Assembly: GCA_958296235.1 (NCBI GenBank)
Contig: OY282457.1
Location: 3,281,338 to 3,345,337 of the forward strand
DNA length: 64,000 bases
From: an uncultured Candidatus Binatia bacterium
GTDB lineage: Bacteria; Desulfobacterota; Binatia; Bin18
Direction: 5' to 3'
Part shown: in pieces, positions 35,845 to 45,434 of the stretch
How positions within the stretch are numbered: position 1 is the first letter of the stretch
Layout: every line of letters begins with the position of its first letter
Notes under the pieces: model-generated
Told to the model about the DNA's origin: nothing
Databases searched by the model: none
The model's input: only the letters and a program-made list of their open reading frames with translations
Made by a program: the position numbers and the translations under genes

Positions 35845-37509
35845 TCAAAGCATCTCCATCAGGTCGCCACGCCTGAAGGTGGCCGATAATTGCTGGAGCG
35901 AAACCCCCCTTTTGCCATAGCACGCCCTCAGCGCCTCTTTCAGAGACTCGATAGCATCCTCATAATAGCGTGCCTGATTATCCTTGAACGCCTGTAGGAT
36001 GTCCCGAACGTTGCGATGGGAAATCTGGGCAGGGGTCGTGCCTTGATCGCTCAAGAGTTTGCGGCCGATCAGCATGGAGATGTAGTGGGACGCATAGGGC
36101 AGAAAGTCCGGTGGCGTTTCCGTTGTCGGGCGCTTTCTTTCGTTCTCGACCTCCCTGAAGATCAAGACCGCGAGCAGCGCCTGGGCGGGGTTGATATCCG
36201 TAAAAATAACCTCATACAGCTTCCCAAAATGCTCTTTACGGCGGAATTTGGCTTGGTGTGGCCGTTCCCTCCAGAGCGCGAGCACGGCTTCCGCCGTAAT
36301 CGCGCTGGTGATGACCGTTGACCCGCCACCGCCTTCTTCCCGCTGGCGTTTATACGTATAGCCCAAATTCAGATCCGCCATGCCCAGTTCCAATTGTTTC
36401 TGTATCTCGTCATTGGACCGCAAATCCCTCAGGTCCACGGGATTTTGACTGTTGGTGGCGTAGGTGATGTCCTGGATAAATTCTTCATGGGCATCGGATA
36501 ACTGATACACACGTATCATTACATATGCTGATTCGCCGACCGTAGAGGGTGACGAGTCATTCAATGTTTGCTGGATCGTCTTGCAAGTCTGCCCCCCGTT
36601 AATCACCTGCATGTTTTTCAGTTGCACCTGATAGTCTGACTGCTGAAAAGCATTATAGTTAAACTTGTCGCAGACCACTGTAATGCCATTGTTGTAGAAG
36701 TAGAATTTGTCGGATTTCTCCTGGTCGCAAAGCGTCGCGTGAATTGCGGTGTTGACGCGATTGGTGTGCAGCCCGAGGTAACGGCGGATATTGCGCTCCA
36801 GCAGCTTGTCTCCGTGCTCGTTGAACAGGCGTTGGATTTCCTGAACGGAAACGCGTCCGACCAGAACGCGCATATAATTCATATCCTCTACGAGGGCTTC
36901 CCCACTGAGCGTCAGGGTTGTATCCACCCTTTTGCTGCGCTGCAAGATGCTGACAAGAGAATCATGATTGAAATGGACGAACTCTACTTTATCGCCATAA
37001 TCCCTTTTGGCTTCAGTGACCCACCCGTCCGCCTGGGCCGTCCATTTCGCTCCATTGTTGCAAAGAATGACTCGAACATTGGGGATATACGCATCGCGGA
37101 TCAATGAGCGAATTTCCTCGATCCTGGGGGCTATTTTTTTGTTCAGTATGACCTGCCAATACGGATTAAACAGCACCTGAACAGTATTGACGGCTTTTTG
37201 CACATCGTTTTCCGGGAAGTTTGCTTCCCCACGCAGGTCTTTGACTTTGTACTTGCCCTGGAACACGGTGACGAGAAACTCGTCGTCCTCAACCTCGCTC
37301 ACGTGAAGCCCGTCAACGCCGGCGTCATTCCCGCCCTCAGTCAGCAACTCGGCACTTTCCTCAATCGTCATGTCAAGGCAGGTTGACATGCACAGGAGCA
37401 CGAATGCCGCCGACCTCTGTTTGTTGGCGTCTCCTTTGGGCAGCCACTCGGGATGACCTTCAACAATGCCCGACACTCTCTGGTCGATAATACTGGCATT
37501 GATATTCAT
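35845..37509 (-). CDS. AIPR-family (abortive infection phage resistance) protein
   Basis: The 554-residue protein has an N-terminal restriction-like block (AAFVLLCMSTCLDMTIEESA, GGNDAGVDGLHVSE, VTVFQGKYK, with Asp and QxK as in PD-(D/E)XK) and the AIPR core FYFYNNGITVVCDKFNYNAF and MQVINGGQTCKTIQQTLND. AIPR proteins occur in phage-defence loci. The ATG (37509) overlaps the helicase stop as ATGA, so translation is coupled. In this operon it likely supplies nuclease or effector action; no active-site assignment is proven. Confidence 0.82.
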   Translation of the reverse strand: MNINASIIDQRVSGIVEGHPEWLPKGDANKQRSAAFVLLCMSTCLDMTIEESAELLTEGGNDAGVDGLHVSEVEDDEFLVTVFQGKYKVKDLRGEANFPENDVQKAVNTVQVLFNPYWQVILNKKIAPRIEEIRSLIRDAYIPNVRVILCNNGAKWTAQADGWVTEAKRDYGDKVEFVHFNHDSLVSILQRSKRVDTTLTLSGEALVEDMNYMRVLVGRVSVQEIQRLFNEHGDKLLERNIRRYLGLHTNRVNTAIHATLCDQEKSDKFYFYNNGITVVCDKFNYNAFQQSDYQVQLKNMQVINGGQTCKTIQQTLNDSSPSTVGESAYVMIRVYQLSDAHEEFIQDITYATNSQNPVDLRDLRSNDEIQKQLELGMADLNLGYTYKRQREEGGGGSTVITSAITAEAVLALWRERPHQAKFRRKEHFGKLYEVIFTDINPAQALLAVLIFREVENERKRPTTETPPDFLPYASHYISMLIGRKLLSDQGTTPAQISHRNVRDILQAFKDNQARYYEDAIESLKEALRACYGKRGVSLQQLSATFRRGDLMEML

Positions 37510-40500
37510 GCTTTTCTCTCCTCCGTGATAAGAAGCCACGTGACCAACTCAAAATCGCTGTTGCCCGGACTGGCGGATTGTTCGGGCAGTTTGATGTCGC
37601 GCTGACCGTCAATCCCCAGATTTGTTATTTGGGTTGTGGTGTTTGCCCTGTTGATGTGGGCAATGACTGCGTTCAACAGGGTGTTGTAACGGCTCATGTC
37701 CGTGCCGTTTCGGGTTTCACGGTCAAACCGGTCGCAGAGTCTTTGCAAGGCTTCGGTCTTACCGACCGCCGCGGATTCAAACACTTCCAGCACGTGCCTG
37801 GCGTTGGCGCAGCCGTAGCGAATATCGCCGCTGGCGCGGATATACACCGCATAATACGGATGAATCGGGCTGGCCGTTTTTTCCTGTTTGTCCGCGCTGG
37901 CGTTACGCTGACGCAGAAAAAATACCACGCCGGGCCTTATCGCACCGTCTTTGCCGTCTGTGACCGCGTATGCGCCGTTGGGTGTGGCTTCCAGTTCCGC
38001 CTTGTTTTTTTCCAGGTAGCGCAATAATTGGGCAAAAAAGTAGTCCAGCGTGAAATCGCTCATGACCACACCGTCGGACAAGGCGTCCAGGTCCAGGACC
38101 TCTTTGCGCAGCTGTTGCAATTGCTGGTCGCGGAAGTTCAGTTCCATCTGGGCCTGTTCAAAGGCAGCTTCGTTCAACGGGTCATCGTTGCCGCTGGCCG
38201 CGGCGTCCGCCAGAGCCATGCGGGCCGCCACCCGACTTTGCAGGCGCAAATACACGTCCATGTCTTTGGTCGGCCAGTAGTTGATCATCCGCACGGAGGT
38301 GTTGCGGCTGCCGATACGGTCGATACGCCCGAAGCGCTGAATAATCCGCACCGGATTCCAATGGATGTCGTAGTTCAATACGGTGTCGCAGTCCTGAAGA
38401 TTCTGTCCCTCGGAGATGCAGTCGGTGGCAATCAGCAGGTCAATTTCGCCGGCCGTACCTTTGGCTCGTCCGCGGGCTCGTGGGGCGAAGTTGGTCAGAA
38501 TGGCGTTAAAGTTGTTTTCGCCCCAGGTGGTGCGCGTTGCGTCGCCGGCCACCATCGCCATGTGCAGGTTCAGTTCCGTCGCTAAACCAGACAAGTTCCT
38601 GTACAGGTATTCCGCGGTGTCCTTGAAGGTGGTGAATACCAGCAGCTTACGATTGGTCCGGCCGTCCTTGTCGGTCGTCGGGCTTTGCGTCCTTTCACGG
38701 ATACGCTGCTGAAGCCCCTGTAGCTTGCCGTCTCGCTCGGGTGTGATTGCCTTGACCTTATCCAAAGCCGTTGTCAGGGTTTTCTTGTCCTGCCTCAAAT
38801 CCTGCTTCCAGCCGGGCAGGTCCAATTCCTGTAGGTGATACGGATTCCGCGCCCGGTTGATCAGAAAGTCCTCGTCGTCTTCCTCGTCGTCCGGCAGGAT
38901 GTCGGCCTGGGCGTCCTGGATGGTTGGCTTCTGTTCGTAGCGGTCTATTTTTTCCAGCAGGTCGTCTATTTTACCGATAGTGCGACCGAGCGTTTCCGTG
39001 AGCGAATGGGCGGAACTCTCCAACCGCTTCAGAAAGTTCACTCGCATCATGCCGATCAGGAAGCGTTCGCGGTCCTGCTGATTAAAGTGTTTCTCCTGCT
39101 TCTCTTTTGCCAGGCGTTGTTTTGCCGCTTGGCTGACAACGTAATTGGACGGCCTGTAGATGGACAGGGCGAATTGCTCTATCTGCTCGGACAAATTTTT
39201 GTAGGACAGGTCGCCCTTCAAATCGGTCGGCGGATAATAATTCTGCGGTGATTGCTGGGTAGGGAATTCGCCGATTCTATTCATCTCCTCCGCGTAGAAT
39301 TTCTTGATCTGCCGCCGGGAACGGGAAATGGAAACACCGCCCAGCAGCTTGAAAAAATCGGCCCCCAATTCTTCCAGCAACTTTGACTTATCTCTTCCGC
39401 CGCCCGTGTCCGAGCTGGTTTCCCACGCCTGAAACGCCTTTTGCGCCCGCCCCAGCAGGTCGCCGATATTGCCGAGGCCCAAACTGTTCTGGAACACGTC
39501 CTCACGTTTTTCGGTCATCAGGTAGACCTGATTGCGCAGGTCAATAAGCGAGGTGTTAACCGGCGTGGCCGAAAGCATCAGCACCTTGGTTTTGGCTCCC
39601 TGTCGGATGACTTCTTGCAGGAGCCGCTCGTAGCGGCTCAGGCGGATAATTTTGCCCTCTGCGTTCCGACGGCTCGCCGTGGCGTTGCGAAAGTTATGCG
39701 ATTCGTCAATCACCACCAGGTCAAAATTGCGCCAGTTGAATTGTGCCAGATCAATATCACCCGCCTTCCCCGTGTCGCGGGACAGATCAGTGTGCGACAG
39801 CAGGGTGTAGCCAAAGCGGTCTTTGAGAAAAGGGTTGTTCGTATGTGCTGTGTAAGCCGGATAGAGCGCCCAGTTTTCACGCAGCTTTTTGGGGCATAAG
39901 ACCAGCACCCGTTCGTTTCTCAGTTCAAAGAACTTGATGACCGCCAGTGCCGTATAGGTTTTCCCCAAGCCTACGCTGTCGGCCAGGATACAGCCGTTGT
40001 GCCGCAACAGGCGGGCAATAACGCTTTTGGCGCCGTCCTTTTGGAAGTCGTACAAGGCGTTCCAGATTGCGGTGTCGTACAGATGCGTGTCTTTCAGTTG
40101 GCTTTCGCCGTCTTGTCTGGCTTCGATGTCATCCCGGAACAGCGCGTACAGGGTTTTGTAATAAACGAGTTCAGGCGCGTGGTCTTTGCCTATCCTGTTC
40201 AGCGCGTCCAGCACGTCTTGCTTCACATCCCTGGTCAACTCCTTGTCTGCCCAAAGCGCGTCAAACCACTTTTGTAGCTCAGCGCAGGTTTCCGCATCGC
40301 TGGTCGCCAGATTGATTTCCAGATTAGCGCTCGTCCCACAACCCAGCCCGCTTCTGGTGAAGTTGGAGCTGCCCACTACTGCTACACCGCCGGCATCCGC
40401 GGATTGGGTGAGATACATCTTGCCGTGCAGAAAATTGGACTGGCTGATAGACCGGATTTTGACCTGCCGGCTTTTGACCCATGTGGCGCATTGCCGCGCC

Positions 40501-40784
40501 AGGTGTTTCTGCTGCAATTCCTGATTTGGGGCTAATCCCTTTTCACTCAGATCAAAGGATTTTGGCGCTTTCCTCCCAGGGTCCAATTCGCCGACTGAGG
40601 CTGGGTCGCCGAATAGAAAGCGTACGTCTTTGATGCCGCTCAGCTCGTGTTGTAGCGTCTCGTAGCCGTAAATGCTGAAATACGCCGAAACCAGGCGAAA
40701 GACTTTGGCCTCCGGCAGGCTCCGATGCAGATAATCGGCGACTGTGCGCGAGCGGTTGTCCAGTATGAGGGGGTGTTTGTCCAT
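37506..40784 (-). CDS. PLD-domain SNF2/SF2 helicase (defence type)
   Basis: The 1092-residue protein starts with a phospholipase D-like nuclease domain: LHGKMYLTQSAD near 119-130 and VVGSSNFTRSGLG (HxK-type motif with GSxNFT). An SF2/SNF2 helicase follows. Walker A is ILADSVGLGKTYTAL near 270, motif II VVIDESHNFRN near 360, motif III LMLSATPVNTS near 405, and motifs V-VI are DLLIATDCISEGQNLQD and RIIQRFGRIDRIGS. DISARM, Hma and type III-like restriction systems combine such helicases with methylases. I start at ATG 40784 behind CGGAG; longer starts run into the neighbouring gene's region. It heads the defence operon. Confidence 0.85.
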   Translation of the reverse strand: MDKHPLILDNRSRTVADYLHRSLPEAKVFRLVSAYFSIYGYETLQHELSGIKDVRFLFGDPASVGELDPGRKAPKSFDLSEKGLAPNQELQQKHLARQCATWVKSRQVKIRSISQSNFLHGKMYLTQSADAGGVAVVGSSNFTRSGLGCGTSANLEINLATSDAETCAELQKWFDALWADKELTRDVKQDVLDALNRIGKDHAPELVYYKTLYALFRDDIEARQDGESQLKDTHLYDTAIWNALYDFQKDGAKSVIARLLRHNGCILADSVGLGKTYTALAVIKFFELRNERVLVLCPKKLRENWALYPAYTAHTNNPFLKDRFGYTLLSHTDLSRDTGKAGDIDLAQFNWRNFDLVVIDESHNFRNATASRRNAEGKIIRLSRYERLLQEVIRQGAKTKVLMLSATPVNTSLIDLRNQVYLMTEKREDVFQNSLGLGNIGDLLGRAQKAFQAWETSSDTGGGRDKSKLLEELGADFFKLLGGVSISRSRRQIKKFYAEEMNRIGEFPTQQSPQNYYPPTDLKGDLSYKNLSEQIEQFALSIYRPSNYVVSQAAKQRLAKEKQEKHFNQQDRERFLIGMMRVNFLKRLESSAHSLTETLGRTIGKIDDLLEKIDRYEQKPTIQDAQADILPDDEEDDEDFLINRARNPYHLQELDLPGWKQDLRQDKKTLTTALDKVKAITPERDGKLQGLQQRIRERTQSPTTDKDGRTNRKLLVFTTFKDTAEYLYRNLSGLATELNLHMAMVAGDATRTTWGENNFNAILTNFAPRARGRAKGTAGEIDLLIATDCISEGQNLQDCDTVLNYDIHWNPVRIIQRFGRIDRIGSRNTSVRMINYWPTKDMDVYLRLQSRVAARMALADAAASGNDDPLNEAAFEQAQMELNFRDQQLQQLRKEVLDLDALSDGVVMSDFTLDYFFAQLLRYLEKNKAELEATPNGAYAVTDGKDGAIRPGVVFFLRQRNASADKQEKTASPIHPYYAVYIRASGDIRYGCANARHVLEVFESAAVGKTEALQRLCDRFDRETRNGTDMSRYNTLLNAVIAHINRANTTTQITNLGIDGQRDIKLPEQSASPGNSDFELVTWLLITEERKA

Positions 40785-40928
40785 GTGTGGCTCCGAGACG
40801 GCTCTTGCTCCGCTCTTCGACATATCGGCCCCGCGTGCCTGAGCGCAAGTTCCGCGCGCCATCACCTCTGCATTTCCGCGTTCGATCCTGCTAGGCTGTC
40901 CGGCAGTCTGGTGCGGAAAGGACGCTGT

Positions 40929-42095
40929 ATGGATTTTGAACTGCCCGAAGAATACCGCATGTTGCAGGAGACGGTGCGCCGCTTCGTGCGTCAGGAACTG
41001 ATGCCGCTGGAGACAACGGTCCTGGAGCGCGATACGCAAGGCCTGACCGGTGAAGACCTGGTGCCCCCCGAGGCGGAAGAACGTTTGCTGTCAGTCGCCC
41101 GGGAGGCTGGTTTGTGGGGGCTGGACGTGCCCGAGGAATTTGGCGGATTGAACCTGGGGGCGTTGCCGAAATGTCTGGCGACCGAGGAACTGCATAAGAC
41201 CATTACGCCGTTTACCTTTCCGCCCGATGCGCCCAATCTGCACATGCTGATGCAGACCTGTACACCCGAGCAGCGGGAGAAATATCTCCTGCCGTATGCC
41301 CAGGGCAAGGCGCAGTCGGCCATTGCCATTTCCGAACCCGGAGCCGGCTCGGACCCGGCCGGCATGCAGACCTCAGCCGTGAAAAAAGGGGACCAGTGGG
41401 TCATCAACGGTCGGAAGATTTGGATTTCACGCGCCCATGCCGCGGACTTTATTATTGTCATGGCGGTGACGGAGAAGGGCAAGGGCGCCCGCGGCGGGAT
41501 TACAGCCTTTCTGGTGGATAAAGGCACCCCCGGCCTGGTGCTGCAACGCCAGATTCCGGTTATTGGCGGACACGCCCCCTGGGAGCTGGTGTTTGAAGAC
41601 CTGACCCTCCCGGATTCCCAGGTCCTGGGCGAAATCGGACAGGGCTTTGCGCCTATGCAACTCCGCTTGACCGTCCGACGCGTAGAGATCGGGAGCTGGT
41701 GCGTCGGCCTGGCGCAGCGCTGTCTGGATATGATGGTTGCGTATGCCAAACAGCGCGTGACCTTTGGCCAGAAGCTGGCCGACCGTCAGGCCATTCAGTG
41801 GTTCATCGCCGACTCGGCAACCGATATCCACGCCTCTCGACTGATGGTGCATCACGGAGCCTGGAAGTTTGACCAGGGCGACGATGTGCGCCAGGAGGCC
41901 TCCATGCTCAAGGTGTTTGCCACGGAAATGGCGACCCGGGTGGCCGACCGGGCCATGCAGATGCACGGCGGTATGGGCATGTCCAAGGAGATGCCGCTTG
42001 AGTTTATCTATCGCCGCCTGCGGCCCATGCGGATTTTTGAAGGACCAACCGAGGTCCACCGTTGGGTGATTGCCCGGAAGCTGCTCAGGGACTAG
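40929..42095 (+). CDS. Acyl-CoA dehydrogenase
   Basis: The full-length 388-residue flavoprotein has MDFELPEEYRMLQETVRRFV, the signature IAISEPGAGSDPAGMQTSA with GRKIWISRAHAADF, and HGGMGMSKEMPLEFIYRRLR with FEGPTEVHRWVIARKLL at the C-terminus. The usual late catalytic Glu is in FEGPTEVHR. It oxidises an acyl-CoA thioester. The ATG at 40929 follows GGAAAGGA. It starts just outside the defence operon and is divergent from it. Confidence 0.88.
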   Translation: MDFELPEEYRMLQETVRRFVRQELMPLETTVLERDTQGLTGEDLVPPEAEERLLSVAREAGLWGLDVPEEFGGLNLGALPKCLATEELHKTITPFTFPPDAPNLHMLMQTCTPEQREKYLLPYAQGKAQSAIAISEPGAGSDPAGMQTSAVKKGDQWVINGRKIWISRAHAADFIIVMAVTEKGKGARGGITAFLVDKGTPGLVLQRQIPVIGGHAPWELVFEDLTLPDSQVLGEIGQGFAPMQLRLTVRRVEIGSWCVGLAQRCLDMMVAYAKQRVTFGQKLADRQAIQWFIADSATDIHASRLMVHHGAWKFDQGDDVRQEASMLKVFATEMATRVADRAMQMHGGMGMSKEMPLEFIYRRLRPMRIFEGPTEVHRWVIARKLLRD

Positions 42096-42104
42096 GCCAC
42101 AGGG

Positions 42105-42131
42105 CCAGCGCAAGACTTGCGCCCGCGCTGG
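42105..42131 (+). terminator. GC-rich nested inverted repeat after acyl-CoA dehydrogenase
   Basis: GCGCAAG, A, CTTGCGC is a perfect short palindrome, itself inside CCAGCGC ... GCGCTGG. No T-run follows. It could be a terminator or a recombination/binding site. Confidence 0.3.
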
Positions 42132-42195
42132 GAGCATCCTATGCTACCTGCCAATCCCTCCCAGTCTGCGGGCGATACGAGAAAAGGGGAGAAAC

Positions 42196-42648
42196 GTGCG
42201 TACACGATTTTGGTGGTTCGGTGTTGGGCTGATGCTTTTTACGGGCTGTTTTATGCGTCCGGCAAAACCTGTTGCCATTGAGGAGCGCATTGCCCCCATC
42301 TACCCGGAATCGCGTCCGGTCGATTGCCGGATGAATATGCTGACCTCTCCCCCGGCACAGCCGTATGATGTCTTTGTCCATATTGTCTCCTATGGGAATG
42401 AAATTGATGGGCTGGAAAGCATGAACGCCCTGATCCGAGACAAAGCCTGCGAGGTGGGAGCCGATGCCGTGGTGCTCCTGCCCCCCCAGGAAGTCGCCCA
42501 CATGAATATGGAAGACTCCTTCCCGGATTGGGTGCAACAACAGAAACAGGGTCAGTTCGGGCGCTACGCCCAATCCGCAGACCGGAAATTTTCATTGGCC
42601 CGCCGCGGCTTTGCGGTCGTGTTCAAAAGAGACGGGACCACACCCTGA
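42196..42648 (+). CDS. Putative lipoprotein of unknown function
   Basis: The 150-residue protein starts MRTRFWWFGVGLMLFTGC, a signal peptide with lipobox LFTGC, so it should be anchored in the membrane. The mature part has PYDVFVHIVSYGNEIDGLES and RDKACEVGADAVVLLPPQE, a strand-helix pattern similar to small outer-membrane lipoprotein domains with an ADAV core. It uses GTG at 42196 behind AAGGGGAG. I do not recognise a family with confidence. Confidence 0.55.
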   Translation: MRTRFWWFGVGLMLFTGCFMRPAKPVAIEERIAPIYPESRPVDCRMNMLTSPPAQPYDVFVHIVSYGNEIDGLESMNALIRDKACEVGADAVVLLPPQEVAHMNMEDSFPDWVQQQKQGQFGRYAQSADRKFSLARRGFAVVFKRDGTTP

Positions 42649-42669
42649 CAAGGCACTCGCGCGTTCTCT

Positions 42670-43533
42670 CTACGGGCTGTGCAGACGATAGGCGTCGATA
42701 TCGATCTCTTCTACCCCCACGGGCAGGTCCAAGCGGAAGAGCGCCGCGGACGGGACAGGACCGACCGAGACGTCCTGATAGGCGAGCGAAATCTGCTGAG
42801 CGCCTTGCGCGTCGGACAGGCTGATGGCAAACGGGAAGAAGATGCCCTGCACCTGCCGATAGTCGTCCAATTCACCCTGAGCCTGAAGCGTAGCGGTCGC
42901 ATCCCTGACTGCCCAGCCGGTGAGACGCCGCGTTTCCGATTCAAACCGCAGCGTTATGAGGCTGCCATCCGAGCGCCGGAAATCGAGCCGGTAGGCCCCG
43001 TCCGGCTCACGCCGCGCCGGTCCGACCGCGCCTTCCAGCGGAAAAGGCGGAAGGCCCATCAGGAGGCGGGTGATCTCGCGCGCCGAGAGCAGCACCTGGG
43101 TCAAACGGGCGATATTGAACGGGCTGGCAACCCCTCGGTAGAGGACCTTATCGCGCGGAAAATAGGCGGCCAGCCGTTGTCCATCACAGGTATGAATAGC
43201 GGCGACCCCAAGCAGGGAGAACAGCTCAAGGCGAAAACGGTCAGGAGCGGCCAGGGCAATGGCTTGCGTCGCCGAACCCTTTTCGTGCGCGTCCCGGTAC
43301 GAGACCTTGGCCAGCCCGCGGAGACCGGTGATGGCCTGCGGCCTGGCCTGAAGCGGCGCCAGCAACTCCTGGGCAGATGGGAGCGGGGCCGGAGGCAGAG
43401 GCAACCGCGGGGCCGGCTGGCGCGTTGCACAGCCGCTGCCCCAAACGCTGAGACCGACAAGAACCAAACGCCAGAATAACGACAGAGACGTGCGCCGGGG
43501 AGACCGACCTGAAGCGCTGCTACTGGAGCTCAC
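42670..43533 (-). CDS. LolB/DUF4292-like outer-membrane lipoprotein
   Basis: The 287-residue protein starts with a hydrophobic segment (FWRLVLVGLSVWGSGCA) and a lipobox-like SGC. The mature domain, with RFRLELFSLLGVAAIHTCDG, VLYRGVASPFNIAR and LYRLDFRRSDGSLITLRF-like strands, is the half-barrel LolA/LolB fold (DUF4292). Such proteins handle lipoprotein sorting or bind hydrophobic ligands. Its start overlaps the stop of the upstream TPR gene by 14 bp, so they are a translational pair. Confidence 0.65.
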   Translation of the reverse strand: MSSSSSASGRSPRRTSLSLFWRLVLVGLSVWGSGCATRQPAPRLPLPPAPLPSAQELLAPLQARPQAITGLRGLAKVSYRDAHEKGSATQAIALAAPDRFRLELFSLLGVAAIHTCDGQRLAAYFPRDKVLYRGVASPFNIARLTQVLLSAREITRLLMGLPPFPLEGAVGPARREPDGAYRLDFRRSDGSLITLRFESETRRLTGWAVRDATATLQAQGELDDYRQVQGIFFPFAISLSDAQGAQQISLAYQDVSVGPVPSAALFRLDLPVGVEEIDIDAYRLHSP

Positions 43534-45331
43534 TGCCGCTCGTCTTGTGTATCCCCAGCGGGGACAGCGCGTTCAGCTTTGTCCGCAAACGATTGAGTTG
43601 CGCTTCTTCGGAGGTATTTTTCATGGCTTCCCGGTAGACGCGAGAGGCGTCTGCGGTACGTCCGATTTTGGAATACGCATCCCCCAGATGTTCAATCAAG
43701 GTGGGGTCGGCATCCACCAGTTCCACCGCCCGTTCGAGGTGCTGAATGGCTTCCATATACTCTCCGCGCTGATAATACACCCAACCCAGACTGTCAATAT
43801 AAAAGCCGTCATTGGGTTCGATGGCCAGCGCCCGGAGTATCAGTTGCTCCGCCTCGTCCAAATGCACGCCCTGCTCTGCCCACGTATAGCCCAGGTAGTT
43901 CAACGCTGCGGCATTCTCGGGGTTGAGCGCAATGGCTTTCTGCATATGCCGGATGCAGCGCTCCTTTTGTTTGAGTTCGTCGTATACCGCTCCCAGCGTG
44001 AAATGGTATTGATCGTTGTCCGGGGCGACCTCAATGAGGCGCTCAAGGAGTGCGACGGCTTTGGCGCGGTTATTGTTTTCGCGATGGAGGGAGGCGAGAA
44101 AACCAATCAAGTCCGTGTCGTCCTCTTTCACGCTGAGGGCCTGTTCCACTGCGGTGATGGCTTGCGCGATATTGCCCTGGCGTTGATAGATATAACTCAG
44201 GTAGATGCGCGCGTCGGCGAAATACTCGGCCTGCCGAGGAATATGTAACAGCTCGACCGCTGCCTTGTCGTCCTGGTCGGCCTCCGTATACACGACGCCG
44301 AGAAAGTAGCGGGCGCGATGATTCTCGGGCTGGGAAGCCAAGACCAGGTTAAGAGCGGTGACCGCCTGTTCGTAATCGCCTTTTTCCCGATAGATCAGGC
44401 TGATTTTGAGCCGGGTCTCCTGCGGGTCGGCTTCGATCTTTTCAAGCGCCCGAAACTGGTCCAGCGCATCGTCAAGCTTCTTCTGGCCAAGATAGAAACG
44501 GCCCAGCCGTTCCCGCGCCCGCTCACTGCGCGGATTGAGGCTCAGGGCTTTCTCATACATCGCTATGGCTTGGGTATTTTTCTTCTGCATTTCATACACA
44601 AGCGCGAGATCGAGCAGGACCAGTTCCGACTGTGGGTTGATGCTGAGCGCCTCGTGATAATAGGTTTCCGCCGGCTCCAACTGTTGGGCTGCCGCGTGTG
44701 TCTGGCCGAGATAATAATAGCCCAGGACCGATTGGGGGTGACGGCTCACCAGCCTTTTGAGTACCTCGATCGCTGCTTGAAACCGCTCCTGCTTGGCATA
44801 CAGCACACTGAGGTAGAGGTAGGGTTCTTGATCGTCCGAGCCGTGGGTCAGAATGGATTCATACACCTGAGCGGCTTCGTTTTCTTTGCCGGTCGAGGAG
44901 AGCAGGCCGGCCAGAAGGCGCTGGGCGGACACATTGTCCGGCTCGCTGGCAACGACCTGCCGGCAATGCTCCAGGGCCTCAGCCAGCTTCCCTTGACGTA
45001 AGGCCAGGGTGGCCAGCCGCAAGCGCAGGAACGGTGTGTGGGGATCGTGAGAGACGGCGTGTTCCATCTCGCTGAGCGCGGTATCATAGTCTCCCGCATT
45101 CAGCGCCACCTGGCTTTTGAGGAAATGCCCCAGGGCCCTGTCTTCAGGAGCGAGAGCGACCGGCGCGCCCGGGATGGGCAGGGCTTGCCTGGGCGTGGCC
45201 TGGACTGGGGCGACCGCTGGGGCGACACGCACCGGCGGTCGAGCGGGAACGGAGCGAGCAGTGCCGCACGAGGTAAACGGGATGAGGGAGCAAAGAAGCA
45301 AAGCCCACACAACAGAAAAAGGGAGACGCAT
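43520..45331 (-). CDS. TPR-repeat lipoprotein
   Basis: The 603-residue protein begins MRLPFSVVWALLLCSLIPFTSC, a signal peptide with a Cys (lipobox-like). About 15 tetratricopeptide repeats follow, for example LAEALEHCRQVVASEPDNVS and QAIAMYEKALSLNPRSERA. TPR lipoproteins scaffold complexes at the outer membrane or periplasm. I prefer the ATG at 45331 over the upstream-extended frame because it gives the signal peptide. It is divergent from the NadD-like gene at 45435 and overlaps the LolB-like gene downstream. Confidence 0.82.
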   Translation of the reverse strand: MRLPFSVVWALLLCSLIPFTSCGTARSVPARPPVRVAPAVAPVQATPRQALPIPGAPVALAPEDRALGHFLKSQVALNAGDYDTALSEMEHAVSHDPHTPFLRLRLATLALRQGKLAEALEHCRQVVASEPDNVSAQRLLAGLLSSTGKENEAAQVYESILTHGSDDQEPYLYLSVLYAKQERFQAAIEVLKRLVSRHPQSVLGYYYLGQTHAAAQQLEPAETYYHEALSINPQSELVLLDLALVYEMQKKNTQAIAMYEKALSLNPRSERARERLGRFYLGQKKLDDALDQFRALEKIEADPQETRLKISLIYREKGDYEQAVTALNLVLASQPENHRARYFLGVVYTEADQDDKAAVELLHIPRQAEYFADARIYLSYIYQRQGNIAQAITAVEQALSVKEDDTDLIGFLASLHRENNNRAKAVALLERLIEVAPDNDQYHFTLGAVYDELKQKERCIRHMQKAIALNPENAAALNYLGYTWAEQGVHLDEAEQLILRALAIEPNDGFYIDSLGWVYYQRGEYMEAIQHLERAVELVDADPTLIEHLGDAYSKIGRTADASRVYREAMKNTSEEAQLNRLRTKLNALSPLGIHKTSGSELQ

Positions 45332-45434
45332 GGGCGGAGGGTAGCATGCGCTGAAATTGACGGTCAATCCTGGCATAGCGCGCCGGCCCCGGCCTGCGCA
45401 GGAGGGCGAAGTCGTGTATGCTGCCGGGCAAGCC

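Noticed and set aside
40785..41039. N-terminal extension of the PLD helicase
   Set aside because: It runs opposite the start of the acyl-CoA dehydrogenase gene, lacks family character, and ATG 40784 has a good ribosome site.
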